Origin: OLB6 sp964620125
GTDB lineage: Bacteria > Bacteroidota > Ignavibacteria > Kapaibacteriales > Kapaibacteriaceae
Reading direction: 5' to 3'
Assembly: GCA_964620125.1 (NCBI GenBank)
Contig: CAZUGQ010000012.1
Coordinates: 14,642 to 78,641, forward strand
Length of the DNA: 64,000 bases
The notes under the pieces were generated by a model that saw nothing but the letters and a program-made list of their open reading frames with translations, made no database searches and had not been told where the DNA came from. Position 1 is the first letter of the stretch. Each line of letters begins with the position of its first letter. This document shows, piece after piece, positions 46,221 through 55,702 of this stretch. The position numbers and the translations under genes are program-made.

Positions 46221-46582
46221 ATGAAGAGAGTTGTCCATTTCGAAATCCCATGCAAAATCCAGAGGCCGTTACCTCATTCTTCAACACAGTGTTTGGCTGG
46301 GAGTTCCAGCAATGGGGTGACGAAGAGTATTACATGACGGCGGGAGGAAACCCAGCAGAGCCAGGAATCGGTGGTGCCATCATGAAACGCAAGGATCCCA
46401 ATCAACCACTTGTAAACACCATCGAGGTTGAAGACATCGATGCCACGCTTGCCGTAATCACTGCACATGGCGGCTCTGTTGCAGTTGAAAAGTTCGCCGT
46501 AGGTGAGATGGGGCAGTGTGCCTACTTCACTGATCCCGACGGTGGTATTCACGGGCTATGGCAACAAACTAAGCAGCCGTAA
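46221..46582 (+). pseudogene. VOC family protein, single-base frameshift near the start
   Basis: ATG 46221 has an ideal AAGGAG site and begins MKRVVHFEIPCK, the usual start of VOC domains, but the frame then goes out. From FFNTVFGWEFQQWGDEEYYM to the stop the second frame reads as a good VOC domain (NTIEVEDIDATLAVITAHGG, AYFTDPDGGIHGLWQ). Adding one A to the AAAA run at 46254-46257 joins CKNPEAVTSF and gives a 120-residue product. A start at 46178 in the downstream frame exists but reads through unrelated sequence and lacks a site. The same type of lesion occurs in the other VOC gene 1 kb upstream. Confidence 0.82.
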
Positions 46583-46609
46583 AGGGTTCTTTCCAGCGAT
46601 GAATAGAAT

Positions 46610-46638
46610 GGGGGCTCTGCAGAGTTGCATTAGCCCCC
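46610..46638. terminator. inverted repeat between converging VOC and TonB receptor genes
   Basis: GGGGGCT (46610-46616) pairs perfectly with AGCCCCC (46632-46638) across a 15-base loop that includes CTGCAG, followed on the plus strand by TTTC. It fills most of the 69-base gap between converging stops and is a likely bidirectional terminator. Each arm is a copy of the dispersed AGCCCC/GGGGCT word. Confidence 0.6.
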
Positions 46639-46651
46639 TTTCACTTGCACT

Positions 46652-49114
46652 CTAGAACGAGAACTGCACGTTGCCAGTTACCTGCCTGCGCAGAACTGTG
46701 CCTCCGAAAATCTCGTAGTGTTCTCGGTCCAGCATGTTGAACACATTAACTCCAACGCGGAGTTGCGGCAGAACATAGTACCCGGCGTTCAGGTTTAGCA
46801 CAGCGTACGACGGAACAAATCCTTCGAATAGTCCGGCAATCCATCGGAAGCCTTCAACATAGCGGAGCTGCACTGCTGCATCAAAGACTGTAGGCTGAAT
46901 GTACTCAACTCCAACATTGATGCGATGTGGACTGGTGTTGGGCAGTATTTGCTGCTGCGTTAACTCATTGTCCTGCACGGAAACATCCAGGTATGCGTAA
47001 TTGGCACTTACGCTGAGTTCGCTTGTAAGGAAATACGTGGCACTTAACTCGGCGCCTACTTCGTCCACGATGGCAATGTTTGTTGGTGCAATAACAAGAG
47101 CAGGCGTGCCACCATACGTGCTCAGCCTGCTTGGATATGATGAGTTTAGCTTGGCAAGTTCAGCGTTGAGCACAGAGTCGGCTACTACATTGTACGCATC
47201 ATTCCCAGTGTTGCTCTTTACAGGCGGGTACACGTTTGGAGCAAGTCCACCGAGTGGAACGGAGATAAGGTCGGTACGCCGATTCCAGTAGATGTTTGCT
47301 TCAAGAAACAAACGTTCCGTTGCCGTGCCTCTGTATCCAAACTCAATGGAGTTGGCCTTTTCTGGTGTGAGCGTTGGATTGCCAAGGTTCCACTGAGCAG
47401 TGCTGCCCAGACCGAGGTTACTCTGCACGGCTTCGCCCACAAGAGCACTGGTAACAGAGTCAACCGTTCGCTCCACACCGGCTAGGTTTACCGGTGGCCC
47501 TGCCGGTGACTTTCTATAAAAGTCGGCAAAGCTGGGACGAAGGAATGACCTATTGTACGTAAGGCGGAAAACCTGACCAGACCACGGTTCCAGAACCACA
47601 CCAAGCTTTGGACTGAGTTGTGTTTCCACGATGTTCGAGAAGTCTACACGCAGGGCTCCAACCACCTTGAGCACGTCTGTGGTTTGCCATTCACCTTGCG
47701 AGTATATGCCGCTGAATATGCCGTGTTGGTCGTCGGGATCAAGAAATGTGAGTGGTGTTTCACCGGCCGGAGTTTCGTAATCGATATTCGTTTTCACGAA
47801 CTGCTGATCATGCTGAGCGCCAACGATCAATCGAAGCGTATTATCTAGAAACCAATCGTTCCACTGAGCATCAATGGTGAACACATTACTCTGCTCGCCT
47901 GATGTGGCCCGAGCGTTGTACACCACCTGGGCCTTGGGTGTGTAACGTTGTTGCCAGCTAGTCTGGACATTGAAGTTTTCACTGTTGTATGCCAAACGAG
48001 CGAATGGATGCTGTACCTCTTGAATCAGAATTCGACCAGTCTGGTTTACATAGAACTCATTTCCACTATTCGAGTAACCGCCTTCAAGCACAAAACGTGA
48101 TGTTGGCGCAACGTAGTAGTCTAACCTGGCAGTGCCCACGTAGGCAAAGGGATACCGTGCATCGTCCTCCAAAGGCCGAACATCAAATGCCAGTCCTGGA
48201 TACTCAACACCATTGTTTGGTTTCGTGGTGTCGCGCAGTCGGCTCACAACAGAATAGTTGAGTTGATGCGATGCTCCGAACGTAAGCTTGTAGGCAAAAT
48301 CTCCAAACGTTCCCGCATGTCGGATTGTACCCTTATACGTTTCCCATTCACCTGCCAGCAGATTTATGGTGGTTCCTTGAGTTTCCTTCGGGTCTGTTGT
48401 GCGAATGTTCACAACACCATTGTATGCGTTGGGTCCGTACAAGGCCGATCCCGGACCTCGCACTACTTCGATTGTTTGTACATCCCCAAGCAGAGAGCTT
48501 AACGAGTTCCATTCGTTCAGGTTGATAAGCGGAGTAGAGGGGTCTCTACCGTCAACCAACACAAGCATCCGCCTGTTGATTGAGTTGTTAAAGCCGCGGC
48601 TGTTGATATTGAAATCGTTTGCTCCACTTTGCACAACATCCACTCCCAGCTGATGCTCCATCGTTTTGCCTACCGAGGCATGACTTCCGGCAATCTCAAT
48701 CTGTTGTGGAGTAACAACACTCACGGCCGCCGGTGCTGTAGTAAGTTTCTCGGGCTGGCGAGAAGCACCATACACCACCACTTCAGACATGTCGGAATAG
48801 CTCTGCTGAAGCTTGTACACTCGTGGCAAAGCGTCGAGTACCTGCACTTCCGCATCAACTTCCACTGTCGTCCAACCAAGATGGGTGATTTTCAGTCGAA
48901 CTGGCGATTCGGAGAAGTTTGCGCCGAACCTGAACACTCCATCTTTGTTGGTACTGGTAACCTGATTGCTGGTAAGCAAAACCACGGTAGCTCCAGAAAT
49001 GGGAGCCCCTGTTACAGCATCTACCACCCTTCCACTTACAGCTGCTTCGGGTTGCGCTACTGCTTTTGTGGATAGGATCAGCAGGAGCAGAACGAAAATG
49101 TTTCGAAGAATCAT
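46652..49114 (-). CDS. TonB-dependent receptor
   Basis: About 820 residues from ATG 49114. Signal peptide (ILRNIFVLLLLILSTKAVAQ), a CarboxypepD_reg-like beta-sandwich (VSGRVVDAVTGAPISGATVVL), the plug (VVVYGASRQPEKLTTAPAAVSVVTPQQIE; VVRGPGSALYGPNAYNGVVNI), then the barrel ending in VQFSF. It imports an unknown ligand through the outer membrane with energy from TonB. No SusD-like partner follows, so it is not a classical SusCD pair. A metzincin-type T9SS cargo gene precedes it on the same strand, but a strong hairpin separates the two, so it is probably transcribed on its own. Confidence 0.92.
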   Translation of the reverse strand: MILRNIFVLLLLILSTKAVAQPEAAVSGRVVDAVTGAPISGATVVLLTSNQVTSTNKDGVFRFGANFSESPVRLKITHLGWTTVEVDAEVQVLDALPRVYKLQQSYSDMSEVVVYGASRQPEKLTTAPAAVSVVTPQQIEIAGSHASVGKTMEHQLGVDVVQSGANDFNINSRGFNNSINRRMLVLVDGRDPSTPLINLNEWNSLSSLLGDVQTIEVVRGPGSALYGPNAYNGVVNIRTTDPKETQGTTINLLAGEWETYKGTIRHAGTFGDFAYKLTFGASHQLNYSVVSRLRDTTKPNNGVEYPGLAFDVRPLEDDARYPFAYVGTARLDYYVAPTSRFVLEGGYSNSGNEFYVNQTGRILIQEVQHPFARLAYNSENFNVQTSWQQRYTPKAQVVYNARATSGEQSNVFTIDAQWNDWFLDNTLRLIVGAQHDQQFVKTNIDYETPAGETPLTFLDPDDQHGIFSGIYSQGEWQTTDVLKVVGALRVDFSNIVETQLSPKLGVVLEPWSGQVFRLTYNRSFLRPSFADFYRKSPAGPPVNLAGVERTVDSVTSALVGEAVQSNLGLGSTAQWNLGNPTLTPEKANSIEFGYRGTATERLFLEANIYWNRRTDLISVPLGGLAPNVYPPVKSNTGNDAYNVVADSVLNAELAKLNSSYPSRLSTYGGTPALVIAPTNIAIVDEVGAELSATYFLTSELSVSANYAYLDVSVQDNELTQQQILPNTSPHRINVGVEYIQPTVFDAAVQLRYVEGFRWIAGLFEGFVPSYAVLNLNAGYYVLPQLRVGVNVFNMLDREHYEIFGGTVLRRQVTGNVQFSF

Positions 49115-49137
49115 CACGGCATGAGGTAGGTGAAGAA

Positions 49138-49161
49138 AACGCCGACCGGTCGGTCGGCGTT
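49138..49161 (-). terminator. intrinsic terminator of the metzincin protease gene
   Basis: A 24-base perfect inverted repeat: AACGCCGACCG and CGGTCGGCGTT separated by 2 bases. Read on the minus strand it is followed by a T-rich TTCTTC tract. It lies between the protease stop (49190) and the TonB receptor start (49114), the position of a terminator for the upstream minus-strand gene. Confidence 0.72.
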
Positions 49162-49189
49162 GCAAATCTACACCTATTGCTGATTCCCG

Positions 49190-52100
49190 TTACGGAACCA
49201 TTAATACTTTCATTACCCGCTTGCCGACGTCATCCATCACCAGGACAGCTACAACACCATGGGCAAGGTGGTCGAGCTGAAGTCCACCAGGGGGTACCAC
49301 AGTGGAAGCATACTGTACAGCCCCTCGCACATCCACTACTGTAACGCGCACGTTTGACGGGTTGGTGCGGAGCCTTCCATCCTGAACCCACACACTGGGT
49401 GAGCCCCCTTCCGAAAAATCGGTAACCGACACAACGTTCCGTTCGGCACGAAGAGGAATGTGGTACTCGAACGAGCAACTGTCAACAGTGAAGGATAGCA
49501 GACCAGTTGCCGTACCATTTGATGGCATCTGAGATGGATGAAACGTAATCGAGAACTGCACCGGCTGGTTGTTCTCCAGCGGCGTTCCCACTGACAGACT
49601 CGTACTAAACGGGCCAGTTGTTTTCACCGCGGTAATGGCTGGACTGGGCAGGTTCCCAACAAAAGGCATGATGCTTGTTTGTTTCATCACATCCTCGAGC
49701 GCCACGGTAACGGGATCACTGAACACGATGCTGTCTGGCCGGGTAATAGCAACGTTCACTCCTTGCAGCATTAACGGGACGGCAAGTGTGGAAGTACAGT
49801 TCATGGACTCGTAGGAGATCTTGGCCGTATCCAGCATTGTACCGATCGGCACGGGTGCATGCAGAAGGAGATTCACGGTTTCTGACTTGCCTCCCGGTAT
49901 GTAAATGGGTGCTCCAATTACCTGCAAGGTTGCCCCCGAGATGCTCGAAACAGCTCCAAGCACGGTGGCCGATCGCTCAGCCTGATTGTTGATGGTTATC
50001 TGAATCGGGTTGTGGGCGGTTGACTCGCAAGCAGCACGCAGAACCCCAGGGGGGGCTTGTGTTTCTTGTTGGCCACTGATCGATCCGCGTTGCCCACTAA
50101 TGGCAATGCGTTCAGTGAACCCACAGGTTGTTTCCTGGATGAGCAGCGTATCAATGATTGGCGAGGTTAACGGTAGGGTGAGCTGTAGTGGTAGTGAGTA
50201 GGTTGTGTACGGACGCATCGGTAACGGGAAATCTCGGGAGGTAACCGTGATGTTCTTTGCCGTGATCGTTTCGATCACAAACTGCTCGCTGCCGTTGTTC
50301 TGTATGGTTATCCAAATGTCGGCCGTTGTTTGGCACGCGCCAAGGGAGGGCAGCTCCAAACTATCAGGCCCTGCAGCCAGCCGCACGCTGCGCACTTCGA
50401 TGGTTACGGTCACGGAATCGTTGCAACCTCTGGCATCGGTAACCACCATCGTGTAGGTTCGAGTGCTATCCGGGCTCACCACCAATGAATCAGCGTGGTC
50501 AGTTATTGGCCCGTCGTTATCTCCCCATGCAATCGTGAAGGGCAAGGTTCCACCTGTGATTGTTGGCTTGAGCACAACCTGAGTGCCCCTACATATCGGT
50601 TCCGAAGGTCCTCGCAGAACTGCCGATGGTGGAATGTTCACTCTGATGTTGGTGGTGGCAACATCCAAACACCCTCGCAAATCGGTAACCTGCTGTGTTA
50701 CAACTGTGAACACTGTTGGAGACAGCGTCAGGCTGTTTGTAGTCGTCTGCATTTCAACACCGTTCACGGTCCACATGTATGTGAACGGCGTTGTTCCTCC
50801 GGTAATGGTACTCTGAATCGTGATGGCCGATCCCTTGCACACATCAATCGTGTCCGGAAGGGTATTGGAAACGGAAGGGTTCACCACAACTCGAACGGTA
50901 TCTCGAACAACGATGTCGTTAGCGTCCGTAACCTCCAGAACAAAATTGGTGGTGGTGGTTGGCGAGACGCTAGGTGTAAGCGTTGTATCGCCCGTCATCC
51001 CTGTGTTGGGAGTCCACCGTATCCGATAAGGTTCTGTACCACCGTTTACGCTGCCTTCAAGATCAACCTGACTGCCGCTGCAGATGGTTACGTCAGAACC
51101 GGCGTTTACTACTAACTCATCCGATGTTGGCATGCAGGTGGCATCTTCCAGGTATTGTTCCATCAGATCCACACACAGCGGATGAAACACCAGCGTCTTG
51201 CCTTGTGGCGTAAGATGGCAATAACTCATGATCGTGCCCTTTATGGCCTTCGTGCCTGAAAAGCACGATCCGTTTTCGGCTTCGTAACACGAGTCTATGG
51301 CCGGAGACCACCAGCAACTGTGAGTGTGGGGCGAACCAACATTGTGCCCCACCTCATGTGCCATCACATCCGTATCCCAGGCATAGGTAGTACGTGGGTA
51401 GGTGTAGATGCTATTCAGCCCGCTCACTGAGTATCCCTGACTGGTGTTGCAAAGCCCATCCAGGTATGCAACACCACCAATGCCGTTCACTCCACTAAAC
51501 AGGTGTGCAATCGTGCGCGAAATGCCGGTATGGTTGCTTCGGTAGTAAGAACGTAACTGGCTAAGCATGGAGCTAGACGTTGTTCCGGTGTAGGGATCGG
51601 TAGTCGTCCACAATACCCAGCGGCTGATTTCCAGTCGGGTATCCAACTCATTCAGGTAAATGTCTGATACGGCAGCTACCACTGCTTCTGCATATTCTGT
51701 TGCTGCATCGGCATCGTTATCATGATCAGCATAATAAGGGGTGTCTCCCTCAAGGGCCACGTTCATCTGGCGTATTACGGCCTGTGTGGACTCTGCCTTC
51801 TTTCGATGTGTGCCAGGGCGAAAGCGCGGCGTTGTGCTGTCGGGTGTTCCGCACGTCCATGCTTCGGGCGCAGAAAGGCTTGAGATTGGTACCAAGGCAC
51901 ACAATACCGAGCGAGCAGTACTGCCCTCCTGACTGATGTGGATTGGGAGTGGGCTAAAGTGATAAACCTGTCCCTCGGCTTCTATCCTGCCTAGCACATA
52001 CTTGGGGTAGATGGCAAGCAACACGCGCGAACCCGGCACACCGGCTACCACTCCCCGTAGCAATACACTTTCTGGCTTTGTAAGGGGCTTTGGTCCAAAG

Positions 52101-52399
52101 TCCGTGATGGCCACAAGTTGTGCATTCTGCGAAAACACGTGAAAGCGTTCCAGCTCTAGCACAACCGATCGTTCACCAAGAATCACGCTCATGCGGAGCT
52201 GAGCGCCGCTCGGCAGGGACTGGCGCACAGAACGCAGCTCGGCGGTGTTCACGCTGTACACGGGTGCATTAGGTGGGAGTGGAGGTACCGAGGGTGGTAA
52301 AACCACCGGACTGCCGTAGAGGGTTAACATCTCCGTTGGCTTGGCTGCCAGAGCAGTAGTGGCTAGAACCAGAAATAAAAAGATGACGCTGTGTTTCAT
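49190..52399 (-). CDS. secreted metzincin metalloprotease with Ig-like repeats and T9SS tail
   Basis: 1,069 residues. Signal peptide at the N-terminus, a propeptide-like region to about residue 200, then a zinc metalloprotease domain with AHEVGHNVGSPHTHSC near residue 350 (HExGHxxGxxH) and a downstream SYCH methionine-turn-like block near 395, as in reprolysin-type (M12/M72) metzincins. Three Ig/PKD-like repeats follow, with ICSGSQVDLEGSVNGGTEPYRIRW, VCKGSAITIQSTITGGTTPF and ICRGTQVVLKPTITGGTLPF as repeated units. The last ~70 residues (VTVVDVRGAVQYASTVV) form a T9SS sorting domain. It is 50 bases downstream of a small exported gene, with which it is probably co-transcribed. Confidence 0.88.
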   Translation of the reverse strand: MKHSVIFLFLVLATTALAAKPTEMLTLYGSPVVLPPSVPPLPPNAPVYSVNTAELRSVRQSLPSGAQLRMSVILGERSVVLELERFHVFSQNAQLVAITDFGPKPLTKPESVLLRGVVAGVPGSRVLLAIYPKYVLGRIEAEGQVYHFSPLPIHISQEGSTARSVLCALVPISSLSAPEAWTCGTPDSTTPRFRPGTHRKKAESTQAVIRQMNVALEGDTPYYADHDNDADAATEYAEAVVAAVSDIYLNELDTRLEISRWVLWTTTDPYTGTTSSSMLSQLRSYYRSNHTGISRTIAHLFSGVNGIGGVAYLDGLCNTSQGYSVSGLNSIYTYPRTTYAWDTDVMAHEVGHNVGSPHTHSCWWSPAIDSCYEAENGSCFSGTKAIKGTIMSYCHLTPQGKTLVFHPLCVDLMEQYLEDATCMPTSDELVVNAGSDVTICSGSQVDLEGSVNGGTEPYRIRWTPNTGMTGDTTLTPSVSPTTTTNFVLEVTDANDIVVRDTVRVVVNPSVSNTLPDTIDVCKGSAITIQSTITGGTTPFTYMWTVNGVEMQTTTNSLTLSPTVFTVVTQQVTDLRGCLDVATTNIRVNIPPSAVLRGPSEPICRGTQVVLKPTITGGTLPFTIAWGDNDGPITDHADSLVVSPDSTRTYTMVVTDARGCNDSVTVTIEVRSVRLAAGPDSLELPSLGACQTTADIWITIQNNGSEQFVIETITAKNITVTSRDFPLPMRPYTTYSLPLQLTLPLTSPIIDTLLIQETTCGFTERIAISGQRGSISGQQETQAPPGVLRAACESTAHNPIQITINNQAERSATVLGAVSSISGATLQVIGAPIYIPGGKSETVNLLLHAPVPIGTMLDTAKISYESMNCTSTLAVPLMLQGVNVAITRPDSIVFSDPVTVALEDVMKQTSIMPFVGNLPSPAITAVKTTGPFSTSLSVGTPLENNQPVQFSITFHPSQMPSNGTATGLLSFTVDSCSFEYHIPLRAERNVVSVTDFSEGGSPSVWVQDGRLRTNPSNVRVTVVDVRGAVQYASTVVPPGGLQLDHLAHGVVAVLVMDDVGKRVMKVLMVP

Positions 52400-52449
52400 T
52401 GGCAGGAATGGCTTGAGTGACCCCTAATGACCCATGGGGACGTGAATCG

Positions 52450-53022
52450 TTACTCACCTTCTGCTTTTTCAGAAGGGATGCTTATTACCGACTCCTCAAA
52501 CGTACCATCATCCCTGAAATAAATGTTCAGTGATGGCAAGCGTTCGGTACGCAGGAACTCGTCGGTTTCACATTCAAACGAATGGGTAAGCTGCTGCACA
52601 AGAAGTCCACCATCGTCAGTAACGGAACAGCCGCGCAAGTACGTAGATGAGCAGTTTGTTTGTAGCTGACCGATAAGCGTTCGCGCTACAATTGCCTTCT
52701 CGCGCCAGGTTACGAGCCAAACGCTTTCATCCCGATCTCCTTCTGCTCCACGCACGAGGTAGGCCACCAACTCGATGTTCTCGGCTCCACCATACGTATA
52801 TGGACACCGATGCAACTCGAACAACCGGATGTTGTTAGGAATAGCACCCAATGAATCAGCATAACCGATGTTATCCAGCAAATGTGCTCGCGTCGAATCT
52901 TGGATACGAACCATGTCGGGCCACCGCTTCTGAGGTTCCAGTAAGTCCTGCTCGCGGATTGGCAACAGGCCATCGAAGCAAACGCTTGCTAGAAGCCCAA
53001 CGGTGATGATTGCTGTAAACAT
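52450..53022 (-). CDS. exported hypothetical protein
   Basis: 190 residues with an N-terminal hydrophobic segment (FTAIITVGLLASVCFDGLL) that is a signal peptide or anchor. Five cysteines occur in the rest (C73, then a CSSTYLRGC pair and an FECE). The remainder is mixed alpha/beta with no recognised family. It immediately precedes the T9SS metalloprotease gene on the same strand, so it may be an accessory or inhibitor-like protein; that is only a positional guess. It is divergent from the DUF2490 gene. Confidence 0.68.
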   Translation of the reverse strand: MFTAIITVGLLASVCFDGLLPIREQDLLEPQKRWPDMVRIQDSTRAHLLDNIGYADSLGAIPNNIRLFELHRCPYTYGGAENIELVAYLVRGAEGDRDESVWLVTWREKAIVARTLIGQLQTNCSSTYLRGCSVTDDGGLLVQQLTHSFECETDEFLRTERLPSLNIYFRDDGTFEESVISIPSEKAEGE

Positions 53023-53053
53023 TGCGATCCGAAATTATTACCGAGCTTGCAAC

Positions 53054-53746
53054 ATGCAGTGCATCGCAGCTTTGGTTCTGTTGGTTGTTTGCACACTCCC
53101 AATCCAATGTCAGGAAACTAGCTACGAGCTGTGGCCACAGGTTGATGTATATGCGTGGCTAGGCAGGGCTAGCAGGATGTATGGCTTTGTCTCAACGGTT
53201 CGGGACCGAGTATATGGCCCTCGCGACGTCCAGCTAGGCCTGCATTATGACTTCGGCGCCCCACCTCCATTACGAATGGTGTTTTCCGGATTCGACACCT
53301 CTGAGAACACGTTTGACTTCTTTCGCGTTCGCGTGGGTGGACAGTTCTTAACGGACCTAACCGGCACCAACGCTTATACTGAGTACCGCGGCATCCTAAT
53401 GGCTACTCCACGATACCGTATGTCTCCATCAACAGTTGTTAGTGTTCGAAACCTTGGTGAGCTACGCGTACTGAATAACAACGTATCAGTACGATACCGT
53501 GTGCGTGGAGAACTCTACCACATGGTATACCTTGGTGAGTCAGTTGTTCTCGAACCATACGCTACGTCGGAGTGGTTCCTCGATAGCCGATATGGTGCGT
53601 TCGTGAAGAGCTTGTCGCAGGTGGGTACTTCGTTCGGCTTGTCTCGGTTTGTGGTTCCCGACGTTAGTCTAGCCTACATGCGCGACTGGTTTCCACAATC
53701 CCGTACCACACTTGCCCTGAACATCACTCTGGCCTTTTACCTTTAG
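53054..53746 (+). CDS. DUF2490 outer-membrane protein
   Basis: 230 residues from ATG 53054 with a signal peptide (CIAALVLLVVCTLPIQCQ). The body is alternating beta strands, with ELWPQVDVYAWLGRASRMYGFVS near residue 25, YRVRGELYHMV near 155 and a final LNITLAFYL ending typical of small barrels. This matches the DUF2490 family, outer-membrane beta-barrels common in Bacteroidota. Function unknown. The glycosyltransferase genes that follow (35-base gap) may be in the same transcription unit. Confidence 0.75.
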   Translation: MQCIAALVLLVVCTLPIQCQETSYELWPQVDVYAWLGRASRMYGFVSTVRDRVYGPRDVQLGLHYDFGAPPPLRMVFSGFDTSENTFDFFRVRVGGQFLTDLTGTNAYTEYRGILMATPRYRMSPSTVVSVRNLGELRVLNNNVSVRYRVRGELYHMVYLGESVVLEPYATSEWFLDSRYGAFVKSLSQVGTSFGLSRFVVPDVSLAYMRDWFPQSRTTLALNITLAFYL

Positions 53747-53781
53747 GCTGTAATAGATAACTCGTCTAGTAGTTTTCGGAT

Positions 53782-54555
53782 ATGAACAGGATAAGTGTTG
53801 TGGTCATCACCAGGAATGAGGAGAAGAATATTCGGCGATGCCTGGAAAGTGTGGCCGATATAGCCACGGAGATGATTGTGATTGATGCTGGCAGTACAGA
53901 TGCTACAGCCGATATAGCCCATTCAATGGGTGCCATTGTTCATGTACACCCGTGGCGTGGCTATGCAAGTGCACGCAATCGTGGTATCGAACTTGCAGCA
54001 TGTGAATACGTGTTGTCGATTGACGCCGATGAAGTAATGGGGCCCGAACTCCGACGTTCCATACAGCGCGCTTTGCAGAAGGGCTTGAAGGGTGCTTACA
54101 CCATGAACCGCCGTTCCAGTTATGCAGGAACATGGGTGCGCTTTAGTGGATGGTATCCGGATGTAAAACTTCGGTTGTATCCGAAGGACGGGAGTCGGTG
54201 GACGGGTGAATACGTGCACGAACGCATTGTGCTTAAACGTGGTACCATGGTGGTACATCTCCCGGGTGACCTGCAGCATTATGCCATTGACTCCGTCGAA
54301 GAACACCTGGCCAAAGCTCGTCACTACGCACACCTGGGTGCGGAGGAACTCCGCATTGCCGGCAAGAAGGCAGGTCCACTCAAACCCATCGTGAGTGCTG
54401 TTGCCAAGTTCATTCGCATCTACTTCTTCCAGCTTGGATTCATGGATGGGAAGGTTGGGTGGAACATCGCCACCATCTCCGCTAAGAGTGCATACTGGAA
54501 ATATCACTGGCTGCGAATGTCGTCGGCACAACCTCCACGCCCATCCGATGACTAA
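53782..54555 (+). CDS. glycosyltransferase family 2 (LPS core WaaE/KdtX-like)
   Basis: 257 residues. GT-A fold: ISVVVITRNEEKNIRRCLESV at the start, metal-binding region IDAGSTDAT near residue 37 and the DADE motif near 81 (SIDADEVMGPELR), followed by a WVRFSGWYPDVKLRLY block near 115 and VHERI near 140, typical for the WaaE/KdtX type that adds a sugar to lipopolysaccharide core. A C-terminal amphipathic helix (FIRIYFFQLGFMDGKVGW) could associate with the inner membrane. The stop overlaps the start of the GT4 gene by 8 bases. Confidence 0.85.
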   Translation: MNRISVVVITRNEEKNIRRCLESVADIATEMIVIDAGSTDATADIAHSMGAIVHVHPWRGYASARNRGIELAACEYVLSIDADEVMGPELRRSIQRALQKGLKGAYTMNRRSSYAGTWVRFSGWYPDVKLRLYPKDGSRWTGEYVHERIVLKRGTMVVHLPGDLQHYAIDSVEEHLAKARHYAHLGAEELRIAGKKAGPLKPIVSAVAKFIRIYFFQLGFMDGKVGWNIATISAKSAYWKYHWLRMSSAQPPRPSDD

Positions 54556-55702
54556 CCTTCACGTCCTTCACGTTTCTACACCTCATTCGTGGCGTGGTGG
54601 CGAACAGCAACTACTGTATCTGGCCATGGAGTTGCATAAGGCGGGCATCCAGCAAACCGTTGTATGCCCGCAACGCAGCGTTCTGCAAGAACGCTGTAGG
54701 AATGCAGGCTTGCCGTATGCAGACCTTGGAAACCCCGGCCTACTCCGTTGGAATGCTGCCGGCGTTGTTGCACGAATAGCAGAGATGCTGCCTGCTACAC
54801 ACGTTCATGTACACGACTCCCACGCACATACCATGGCTGTTATGGCAGCGCAGTTTCGCGGACTGCGTGTGCCCATCATTGTGAGCCGACGGGTAGACTT
54901 CCCTGTTAGCTCCTCGGTTCTCTCCCGATGGAAGTACAATCACCGGTCTATCAATCGCATACTCTGTGTTTCCAACGAAGTGCAGCGGATAACAGCACCT
55001 GCCATTCGCAACCATGAAGTGTTAGCCGTGATTTACGATGGTATTGATTGTTCCAGGTTCAATGGCATACGCTCTGGCAGACTACGCAATCACCTTGGTG
55101 TGCGATCAGATCAAACGCTGATAGGAACCGTTGCGGCACTGGCTGACCATAAGGATCACCCAACATTCATTCGAACTGCTGCGGAGCTTCTGCGTAACGG
55201 GATGGACGCAGCGTTTGTAATCATTGGTGATGGTAGCCTGCGCGCCGAGCTTCAATCGCTTGTCAAGAGATTGAATCTTGAACGGACTGTTCATCTTGCT
55301 GGCTTTCGTAATGACGTGGCGGAGATCATACCGGATTTTGACGTCTTCCTCTACACATCAAAAACCGAAGGGCTAGGTACGAGTGTGCTTGATGCCATGG
55401 CAAGCCGTGTTCCCGTTGTGAGCACCAATGCAGGCGGTTTGCCCGAAATAGTTCAGCACGGAGTCAACGGTCTGATGGCGCCAGTAGGTAACAGCGAACA
55501 CCTTGCCAAACAGGTGGTGGCAGTGGTTCGTGATTCATCACTCAAAGCACGTTTGGTGAGTGGTGGTCTGTACACAGCTCACCAATTCAGCATTGAACGA
55601 ATGGCGCAGGCCACTCTGCAGATCTACAACTCCAGTGCCTTCTCTAGCACATCCAGTGCAGCATCTAGGCGGCGCACATCCATGAGTCCACGAGCCTTGT
55701 GA
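54548..55702 (+). CDS. glycosyltransferase family 4
   Basis: 384 residues from ATG 54548, which overlaps the previous stop. N-terminal GT-B half with STPHSWRGGEQQLLYLAMELHKAG (glycine-rich donor loop), the C-terminal half with VAALADHKDHPTFIRTA near 200, IIGDGSLRAEL near 225 and TSKTEGLGTSVLDAMA near 275, the acidic donor-site ExxxxxxxE motif of the GT1/GT4 group. It probably acts with the upstream GT2 on the same surface glycan. The reading frame runs 79 bases into the converging gene; the final ~25 residues are Ser/Arg-rich and atypical, so a natural shorter end is possible. Confidence 0.85.
   Translation: MTNLHVLHVSTPHSWRGGEQQLLYLAMELHKAGIQQTVVCPQRSVLQERCRNAGLPYADLGNPGLLRWNAAGVVARIAEMLPATHVHVHDSHAHTMAVMAAQFRGLRVPIIVSRRVDFPVSSSVLSRWKYNHRSINRILCVSNEVQRITAPAIRNHEVLAVIYDGIDCSRFNGIRSGRLRNHLGVRSDQTLIGTVAALADHKDHPTFIRTAAELLRNGMDAAFVIIGDGSLRAELQSLVKRLNLERTVHLAGFRNDVAEIIPDFDVFLYTSKTEGLGTSVLDAMASRVPVVSTNAGGLPEIVQHGVNGLMAPVGNSEHLAKQVVAVVRDSSLKARLVSGGLYTAHQFSIERMAQATLQIYNSSAFSSTSSAASRRRTSMSPRAL

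Noticed and set aside
46175..46582. A start at 46175-46178 giving a 134-residue VOC protein
   Set aside because: The first ~25 residues have no family similarity and no ribosome binding site; the real start with a perfect AAGGAG is 46221 in another frame, joined by a one-base correction.
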